DNA of 64,000 bases, from NCBI GenBank assembly GCA_965230665.1, contig CBDDLM010000004.1, positions 3,320,016 to 3,384,015 of the forward strand, read 5' to 3'. The notes beneath the pieces are model-generated. The model ran no database searches. It was not told the origin of the DNA and was given only the letters and a program-made list of their open reading frames with translations. Shown here piece after piece: positions 57,457 through 64,000 of the stretch. Origin of the DNA: JAGNRR01 sp965230665. Lineage in GTDB: Bacteria; Bacteroidota; Bacteroidia; Chitinophagales; Chitinophagaceae. A program made the translations under genes and the position numbers. The stretch's first letter is position 1. Every line of letters begins with the position of its first letter.

Positions 57457-60300
57457 TTGAAAAAACTAATTCAACTCTTCGCGCTCTCAATATGTGCCAC
57501 AGCATCTTTTGCTCAGAATTTAATTGTACAAGGCACTTTGTATGATTCTATAATCAATAAGCCTATTCCTTTTGCCAGTGTGAGCTTATTACAACAGGAT
57601 TCTTCTCTGATCACGACTCAACGTAGTACGTTGAAAGGATCTTTTAAGTTTAACCAATTGGATAGTGGCCAATATATCTTATTAATAGGCCATCCAAAGT
57701 ATGCCTTGCATAGCAGAAATTTCACCTTACAGGAAAACCAAACGTTCAGTTCTATTTCCTTGTTTCAAAAAAAGCAACTGTTGAAACGAGTTGTCATTCG
57801 AGATCGAAAGATTATTACCATGCGCGGTGATACTATAAGTTTCCTTGCTGATAGTTTCAAAACTAAGGATGGTGCTGTAGTAGAAGATCTACTTAAGCTC
57901 CTACCTGGTATGGAGGTTGATGAAAACGGGAATATTAAAAGTCAAGGTAAACAAGTAAAAAAGGTACTAGTAAATGGTGAAGAGTTTTTTGGTGACGACC
58001 CAACAATCGCAACTCAAAACTTACCTTCTAAAGCAGTATCTAAAGTTGAGGTTTATGATTATAAAGATGAACAAGAGAGTTTTACGGGCTTTTCCTCTGG
58101 AGATTCCGATGCCAAAGTAGTCAACCTCAAGTTAAAAAAAGATATGAACAAAGGAGGCTTTGTAAAACTTGCAAGTCATAGCAACATATTTGGAGATCGT
58201 TGGGAACAAAAGGCCTTGATTAATCGTTTTGAAGATAAAGAACAAATGGGTATTTACTACTTAAGTAATAGTAATAAAATGGCTCGAATGAACTGGGAAG
58301 AATCACAATCTTTTGGCGCAGGTACTTCATTTATTGATGAAGATGGCGACATGGTCACTACAATGACCTATGGAGGTGACGGAAGTGGTAATCCCTTTTG
58401 GGGTGGTGCGCAATATGGCCTTAACAAATCATGGAAAACGGGTGGACGCTATGCTAATAAGTTCGATAAACGAAATCAAGAACTTAGCGTAAACTATAGT
58501 TTTTTAAGAAGCACAAGAGAACGAGAATTGAGACAGTATACAGAGCAATTAATTCCAGGTGCTACTATTAATAAAGTTGATAGCTCACAGAATAATTTTT
58601 TATCAAATGGACACTCCTTCAACACGCTTTATAAAATCGACCTTGACTCTAATCTAAATTTGACCTATAACTTTGGCCTGCAACTACGGAATAATTTCAC
58701 GGAAAGCCAAGAGTACACCCAAAACTCTAATTTAGACGAAACCCCGATAAGTTTTAATAATCGTACTTCTTCGACAGAAAGTACAATGTCCAACGTAAAT
58801 AACAGTTTAAACCTTAAAAAGAAATTTAAAAAGAAGGGGCGCACACTTTCTTATCGGATTGGCCACACTTACCGGACCAATAAAGCCGATAATTTCACAC
58901 AAAGTGTAAATGCTCTTGATCTACAAGGTACTGGTCAAATGATTCTGATAGATCAAAAGCAGCAAGGTAATAATTCTAAAGTAAGCCTTAATTCCAATGT
59001 GGTGTATACTGAACCCTTGAGCAAACATCTGAAATTAAAACTGAACTACCGTTATATTCAACAAACAAACGAAAATGAAAATTTAACCTTAGATACAATA
59101 GGTAATACTGGTGGTAATTACATAAGACAGCTAGATAGCTTAAGCAACATTTTTGACTCAAGACAAAGAACACACCAACCAGGATTTGTGATAAGATATG
59201 AGAAAGATAAATGGCGCATATCACTATCTAACAATGTCAGTTTTACATCCTTTATTCAAACGGACCAACTTAGAAACAACAACTTTGATTATAAACAAAC
59301 GAACTATATTCCCAGTATCAGTGCACGTTATAAAATAACAAAATATCGCAACTTGAATATCCGATATTCAGGACGAACCAGAACACCTTATTCCAGACAG
59401 CTGCAACCTTTCCCAGACTATCGCAACCCGCTCAACATTACCATAGGCAACCCCAACCTCAGAATGGCATACGCTCAAAGTTTAAGGTTAAACTTCTCAA
59501 GTTATGCGCCCATAGAAGGACGCAGTTCTTATATTTCCATTAGTGGTAGTAATACCATTAATCAAATCGGTACGGCTAGAAGTTTTGACGAAGAAGGACG
59601 CACGATCACCACGTATCTAAACCTACCTAATTCGTATAGCGCGAATTTCTATGGCTATTATTCGCACAAGTTGGGTGTATCAAACTTTAATCTTGGTGTA
59701 AACGGGAATGCCCGCTATAGTTATTCTCCCAATCGAGTTAATGATATAAGCGGACAAAACGAGAATACCTCTATTAGATTTTCTCCAACAATTCGGTTCT
59801 ATGATAAGGATCTCTTGTCCTTCCGTATTAATTTAGGACTTCAATATACGCAAAATAAGAACCGAGGAAATGTAAACCGAACAGTACAATACCTAGCTTA
59901 TGACCCAAGCGTTAGTTTTGAATTTTTTCTGCCTAGATTTATTGAAATAGGTGCGAATACAAGTTATGAGTACACCCCTGCTGTAGCTCCATACAATACA
60001 CCTTTTGAAAGACTATTTGCTTCTGTAAATGTTACAAAAAAACTTTTGAATGATAGAAGCTTGGCCTTGGAGTTTAAACTTATGGATGCCTTCAATCAAA
60101 ATCAAGGTTATCATAGAAGAAACGATGTCAACTTCAACACAGAGAGTTTTTATAATACGTTGGGGCGCTATTGGATGATTGGGGCTACATGGAATTTATT
60201 ATATGGCCCAGCGAATTCCAAAAAGAAAAAAAGTGATAGAGGTAGTTCTGGACAAGGATGGCTCGGAAAGAAAAAGGCTAAGAAGAAAGACAAGAAATAA
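57457..60300 (+). CDS. Outer membrane beta-barrel protein with carboxypeptidase-regulatory-like domain
   Basis: 947 residues starting with TTG at 57457 (KKLIQLFALSICATASFAQ, signal peptide). Residues ~22-110 are a carboxypeptidase-regulatory-like domain (VQGTLYDSIINKPIPFASVSLL). Then comes a plug-like region (VVEDLLKLLPGMEVDENGNIKSQGKQVKKVLVNGEEFFGDDP) and a barrel of the OMP_b-brl_3 type. The C-terminus is a very Lys-rich tail (KKKKSDRGSSGQGWLGKKKAKKKDKK), unusual after a barrel. It is a paralogue in layout of the 4009-6453 gene. Its last 23 bases overlap the convergent aat gene. Confidence 0.87.
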   Translation: MKKLIQLFALSICATASFAQNLIVQGTLYDSIINKPIPFASVSLLQQDSSLITTQRSTLKGSFKFNQLDSGQYILLIGHPKYALHSRNFTLQENQTFSSISLFQKKQLLKRVVIRDRKIITMRGDTISFLADSFKTKDGAVVEDLLKLLPGMEVDENGNIKSQGKQVKKVLVNGEEFFGDDPTIATQNLPSKAVSKVEVYDYKDEQESFTGFSSGDSDAKVVNLKLKKDMNKGGFVKLASHSNIFGDRWEQKALINRFEDKEQMGIYYLSNSNKMARMNWEESQSFGAGTSFIDEDGDMVTTMTYGGDGSGNPFWGGAQYGLNKSWKTGGRYANKFDKRNQELSVNYSFLRSTRERELRQYTEQLIPGATINKVDSSQNNFLSNGHSFNTLYKIDLDSNLNLTYNFGLQLRNNFTESQEYTQNSNLDETPISFNNRTSSTESTMSNVNNSLNLKKKFKKKGRTLSYRIGHTYRTNKADNFTQSVNALDLQGTGQMILIDQKQQGNNSKVSLNSNVVYTEPLSKHLKLKLNYRYIQQTNENENLTLDTIGNTGGNYIRQLDSLSNIFDSRQRTHQPGFVIRYEKDKWRISLSNNVSFTSFIQTDQLRNNNFDYKQTNYIPSISARYKITKYRNLNIRYSGRTRTPYSRQLQPFPDYRNPLNITIGNPNLRMAYAQSLRLNFSSYAPIEGRSSYISISGSNTINQIGTARSFDEEGRTITTYLNLPNSYSANFYGYYSHKLGVSNFNLGVNGNARYSYSPNRVNDISGQNENTSIRFSPTIRFYDKDLLSFRINLGLQYTQNKNRGNVNRTVQYLAYDPSVSFEFFLPRFIEIGANTSYEYTPAVAPYNTPFERLFASVNVTKKLLNDRSLALEFKLMDAFNQNQGYHRRNDVNFNTESFYNTLGRYWMIGATWNLLYGPANSKKKKSDRGSSGQGWLGKKKAKKKDKK

Positions 60301-60913
60301 ACGATTCTCGACTTATCAATTTTGCTCCTAAACGCTCTAAATGATCTGTGTGCACTTGACAATCAACTAATGCATAATCTTGCTGTTCTAAATATTGAAC
60401 CCATTTTATAAAACCATATTTAGAGGTATTCGGTAAAATAGAAAACATACTTTCTCCGCAAAACACATGCCCTAAATCCACTCCATACAACCCTCCTACC
60501 AACTGGTCACCTTTCCACACTTCAACGGATTTTGCATACCCTTTTTCATGCAAATGAATATAGGCCTCTTTCATTTCCGATGTAATCCATGTACCACGCT
60601 GACCACCTCTAATCACATTTGAACATTGTTCGATAACCGCAGTAAAACATTGATTGAATGTTACACTAAAAACATTATCCCGTAATAGCTTCTTCATACT
60701 TTTAGAAATATGAAGTTCAGTAGGAATCAAAACCATTCGTGGATCTGGGCTCCACCATAGAATTGGCTCGTCTTCACTATACCAAGGAAATATTCCAGAA
60801 CGATAAGCCAATAGCAAACGCTCAGGGCTTAAATCACCTCCTATGGCCAACAGACCATCTTCATTGGCTTCATCTACTTTGGGAAAAACAAATGATTCAT
60901 TCAAAAAGACCAT
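60278..60913 (-). CDS. aat: Leucyl/phenylalanyl-tRNA--protein transferase
   Basis: A 211-residue protein. The signatures FPKVDEANEDGLLAIGGDLSPERLLLAYRSGIFPWYSEDEPILWWSPDPRMVL, GTWITSEMKEAY and GVDLGHVFCGESMFS are complete. It attaches Leu or Phe from tRNA to proteins with N-terminal Arg/Lys, feeding the N-degron pathway to ClpS/ClpAP. It follows cphA by three bases on the same strand and overlaps the convergent receptor gene by 23 bases. Confidence 0.96.
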   Translation of the reverse strand: MVFLNESFVFPKVDEANEDGLLAIGGDLSPERLLLAYRSGIFPWYSEDEPILWWSPDPRMVLIPTELHISKSMKKLLRDNVFSVTFNQCFTAVIEQCSNVIRGGQRGTWITSEMKEAYIHLHEKGYAKSVEVWKGDQLVGGLYGVDLGHVFCGESMFSILPNTSKYGFIKWVQYLEQQDYALVDCQVHTDHLERLGAKLISRESFISCLSS

Positions 60914-60916
60914 GTA

Positions 60917-63428
60917 CTAGCTTACAAGGGCGTCTTCCTTCACATATTGCTGAATCTGTTCTAGGGCGTCGGGAATAACATCACTAGAAATTACAATAAA
61001 ATCTCCTTTTTGAGCAAGTTCTTTAATTGCAAATTCGACAGCTTCAAATTCTTTTTCGATAATATGAATTTTTATTTTAGGATTGGACTTTTTTATCCCT
61101 TTTTGAATCAGATCCATGATTTCATCAGCAGAACGTCCTCTTAGATTCTTATCCTGACGAATTATGATTTCATCAAACATAGCTCCTGCAACTTCACCTA
61201 ACTCTATGGTGTCCTCATCTCTCCTATCTCCCACACCTGCTATTATGCCAATTTTTTTATTCGCCTCCGTCTTATCCAAAAAGCCTTTTATGGCACGCAT
61301 ACCATGCGCATTATGTGCATAATCGCACATAACCGAAAAGTCTTTAAACTCAAAGATATTCATACGGCCAGGTGTTGTTTCCGCGCCCGGTTGAAAGTTT
61401 TTGAGTGCGGCCCTAATCTCACTAGCCTTAATCCCATTTGTATAAGCAGCCAAAGTTGCACCCATTACGTTCTGAATATTAAACTCGGCTCGGCCATCAA
61501 AGGTGATTGGGATATCTTTAGCTTCTGCTACACGCACTTTCCAATTTCCTTTTAGAAGTGTTATGTAACCATTTTCGTAAACACAGGCCAAACCATTTTT
61601 CTTGGTATGCTCTTTAATTCTTGCAGAATGTTCATTCATAGAATACAATGCAATTTCACCTGTAGCACCCTGTCTCATTTTGTAAACCAAATCGTCATCA
61701 GCATTCAATACGGCATAACCGTCTGGTAACACAACCTTGGTCACAACCGCTTTTACATGTGCCAGTTTTTCAATGGTATCTATTCCACCTAGTCCGAGAT
61801 GATCTCCACCAACATTAGTTACCACCGCTGTATTACACTTATGAAAACCTAAACCTGCCCTTAATAATCCACCTCGCGCACATTCTAGAACCGCAAAGTC
61901 AACGGTAGGATCTTTTAGCACAAATTCTGCAGATACTGGTCCAGTACAATCGCCTTGCATCATGAGCTCGTCTTGTATATAAACACCATCGGTTGTAGTA
62001 TACCCTACATGGTAACCTGCTGATTTTACAATATGAGAAATCAAGCGAGAGGTTGTTGTTTTACCATTTGTGCCCGAAATGGCTACAATCGGAATGCGCT
62101 CATAGCTTTTATTCGGAAAGAGCATATCAATTACGGGCTCAGCTACATTACGGGGCAGACCATGAGTAGGCTCTAAATGCATTCTAAACCCTGGAGCTGC
62201 ATTCACCTCAAGTATAGCACCTCCTGTTTCTTTAAGTGGTCTAAACAATGAAGGCGCCATAATATCAATCCCACAGATATCCAAGCCAATAATTCGGGCC
62301 ACGCGCTCGCACATAGTTATAATAGAGGGATGCACTTGATCTGTAATATCTTCAGCGGTACCTCCAGTGCTTAAGTTCGCGGTAGGCTTCAAAAGAATCT
62401 CCTCACCTTTTTTCGGTACACTATCTACAGTAAGTTCTTGATCTTTTAAAAAATTAATCGTTTGATCATTCACCGTAATTGCCGTCAGCACTTTCTCATG
62501 TCCAAAACCACGGCGTGGATCTTCATTTACTTTATCAATTAATTCTTTAATTGTACTACTGCCATCACCTACAACTGCGGCAGGTTTACGAACTGCAGCT
62601 GCCTCAAACTTATAGTTTATCACTAGAACCCTATGATCAAAGCCCGTAATAAATTGCTCAACAATCACCCGACGCGAATGTTCTTTGGCGAGCCGTAAGG
62701 CTTCAATAGCATCTTCAAGGTTCTTTACATTGGTTGTAATCCCTCGCCCATGATTTCCAGCAATGGGTTTTAAGGCGAGGGGAAAACCTAATCGGTCGAT
62801 AGCATTTTCTAGATCTTCTTGGTCATAAATAATACGACCTTTAGGCACCGGAATTTCAGCTGCCTCTAAGAGTTCTTTAGTATCTTCTTTATCACAAGCA
62901 ATCTCTACGGCTATACTACTCGTAGTACTTGCAATGGTTGCTTGAATTCTTTTTTGGTTAACACCATAGCCCAATTGCACTAGAGATCTATTATTTAAAC
63001 GAATCCAAGGGATTTTTCTTTTTTCAGCTTCTTCTACCAATGAACCTGTGCTAGGTCCTAAACGATCGTCTTCACGTATTTCCCTTAGATTTTGTACGTG
63101 CTTTTCGAGCTCTATATCTTCTCCAGCAATTAGATTCTCAGCAATACGAACTGAGGCTTTTGCTGCATAACGACCTGCTCTTTTTTCCCAATACGAGAAT
63201 ACTACATTGTATACTCCCCGTTCTGCCATTTCTCTTGTTCGTCCAAAACCGCACTCCATTCCCGCTAGGGTTTGAATTTCCAAAGCAATATGCTCAATCA
63301 CATGCCCCATCCAAGTACCTCGCTTAACTCTTTCAAAAGAAACCACCCGGCTCTCCTATCGAACAACGGTGAGGATACATAGTAGGAATTTGCGTAGTGA
63401 TGCGCTCATAAAAACCTGGTATTTTAGC
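60917..63428 (-). CDS. cphA: Cyanophycin synthetase, 5'-truncated and frameshifted
   Basis: The main frame (60917-63346, 809 residues) has the ATP-grasp domain (GNHGRGITTNV, IVEQFITGFDHRVLVIN, DICGIDIMAP) and the Mur-ligase-like domain (AISGTNGKTTTSRLI, NVGGDHLGLGG, MCDYAHNAHGMRAIKGF) of CphA1, which polymerises Asp and Arg. Translating further upstream in the next frame gives AKIPGFYERITTQIPTMYPHRCSIGEPGGFF, the expected N-terminal continuation, so one extra T in TTCTTTT near 63333-63336 breaks the frame. Homology stops near 63428, about 45 residues short of the expected start. No cyanophycinase is in view. Confidence 0.85.
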
Positions 63429-63429
63429 G

Positions 63430-64000
63430 AAGAAGTCCGTTTAAAAAACATCAGCAGCGGGGAAATAATAGCCGAGAAGAAAAGTGAGCTGCAAAGCAAA
63501 ATAGAATCCATAACCCAGCTTAACTACAACCAGTTTTTGCGCTCGGTAATGCTTGCCCAGGGCGAATTTGCAGCATTTCTCTCTGCCGATGCCAAAGATA
63601 AAGGGACATTGCTGGAACAAATTACCGGAGAAGACATTTATAAGAAAATAGGCGAGGCCATTAACAGCAAAACCTTCGAAGAAAAAAGAAAACTCGACAC
63701 CATTAAGGCAAAAATAAACCATGAAGACCTGTTGCCGGAAGAAAAAAGAGAAGAACTGAGAAAAGAAAAAGAACAGGTTGAAGAAAAAAACACCGGCATT
63801 AATGCAGAAATAAAAAAGATAACCCTTTGTCTGGAATGGTACAAGAAAAACGAAGATTTACATAAAAATAAACAGTTGCTGGAAGAAAAATTCAGAGAAC
63901 TGGAAAAAAGCAGGCAGGATAACCAGCCGTACATCGAAAGAATAATGCGCCACGAAATGGCCGATCCCTTTAGGGAACATCTTGAACATATCGGCCGGAT
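63430..64000 (+). CDS. sbcC: Exonuclease subunit SbcC fragment (both ends missing)
   Basis: An open frame (codons in phase with 63429) runs to the window edge: EEVRLKNISSGEIIAEKKSE, then the SbcC hallmark LNYNQFLRSVMLAQGEFAAFLSADAKDKGTLLEQITGEDIYKKIG, then a Lys/Glu-rich coiled coil. SbcC is the SMC-like ATPase of the SbcCD nuclease. The Walker A head (first ~100 residues) is absent: the frame meets the truncated cphA at its 5' side with no start codon or promoter. Codon choice (GCC, CTG, GGC, ACC, CCG) differs visibly from the rest of the window, suggesting different origin. Confidence 0.85.

Noticed and set aside
1..64000. tRNA, rRNA, CRISPR, insertion sequences, prophage or integrase genes
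   Set aside because: I looked through the gaps and gene list and saw no cloverleaf, regularly spaced repeats, transposase or phage proteins.
63430..64000. sbcC as evidence for a local DNA-repair cluster
   Set aside because: The fragment joins cphA without a start, and its codon use differs, so it may not belong to this genome position.

Overview
The window reads as one chromosome segment of a low-GC, Sec-rich member of the Bacteroidota, most likely a marine or freshwater flavobacterium-like lineage. Four things support this. Many genes have a TAnnTTTGC-type -7 box a few bases upstream of the start instead of a clear Shine-Dalgarno sequence. Several large secreted proteins end in type IX secretion (T9SS) sorting domains. 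There are two large carboxypeptidase-regulatory-like/beta-barrel outer membrane proteins. The primary sigma factor is the short (285 aa) Bacteroidota form. Gene density is very high. No intergenic gap exceeds 300 bases, and I see no tRNA, rRNA, CRISPR array, insertion sequence or phage gene.

Layout. 1-2.4 kb: dihydroorotase-like protein (start outside the window), DUF4199 membrane protein and GT2 glycosyltransferase. 2.5-7.8 kb: endonuclease/exonuclease/phosphatase-fold protein, outer membrane receptor, folA and a methyltransferase. 7.8-15.2 kb: M16 protease, nucleotide-sugar dehydrogenase, FtsB/DivIC, enolase, a HEAT-like protein and the primary sigma factor. 15.4-22.5 kb: a secreted zinc metalloprotease, two proteins of unknown function, a secreted M1 aminopeptidase and another exported orphan. 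22.5-26 kb: pth, FAH hydrolase, ALDH7-like dehydrogenase and a redoxin. 26-36 kb: large adhesin-like T9SS protein, HMG-CoA lyase, an unusual sugar aminotransferase homologue, MscS, SpmA/B-like transporter, kynU and pdhA. 36-41 kb: M14 peptidase, nucleoid-associated protein, DUF808 protein and carA. 41.2-45.6 kb: an ECF-sigma-led operon with MbnP- and MbnH-like proteins and a YHYH-domain protein. 46-53.8 kb: infA-rpmJ-rpsM-rpsK-rpsD-rpoA-rplQ, preceded by gyrA and a TPR gene. 54-63.4 kb: lipoprotein, phosphoglucomutase, DUF2279 protein, second outer membrane receptor, aat and cphA. 63.43-64 kb: an sbcC fragment.

The most interesting system is the operon at 41.26-45.55 kb. It carries an ECF sigma factor, a small membrane protein that may be its anti-sigma factor, a CpxP/Spy-like periplasmic protein, an MbnP homologue, a di-heme MbnH/MauG homologue and a T9SS-secreted YHYH protein. 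In methanotrophs MbnH oxidises a Trp of MbnP and the pair is tied to copper. Here the pair sits with its own regulator and a surface protein and without methanobactin genes, which suggests a copper- or oxidant-responsive envelope system.

The last ~570 bases look foreign to the rest. cphA (minus strand) loses its N-terminus and sbcC (plus strand) loses its N-terminus at the same point near 63,430, codon use changes there, and cphA carries a one-base frameshift just inside the junction. I read this as a probable assembly chimera or a recent rearrangement, so the final segment should not be used to infer the organism's gene content.
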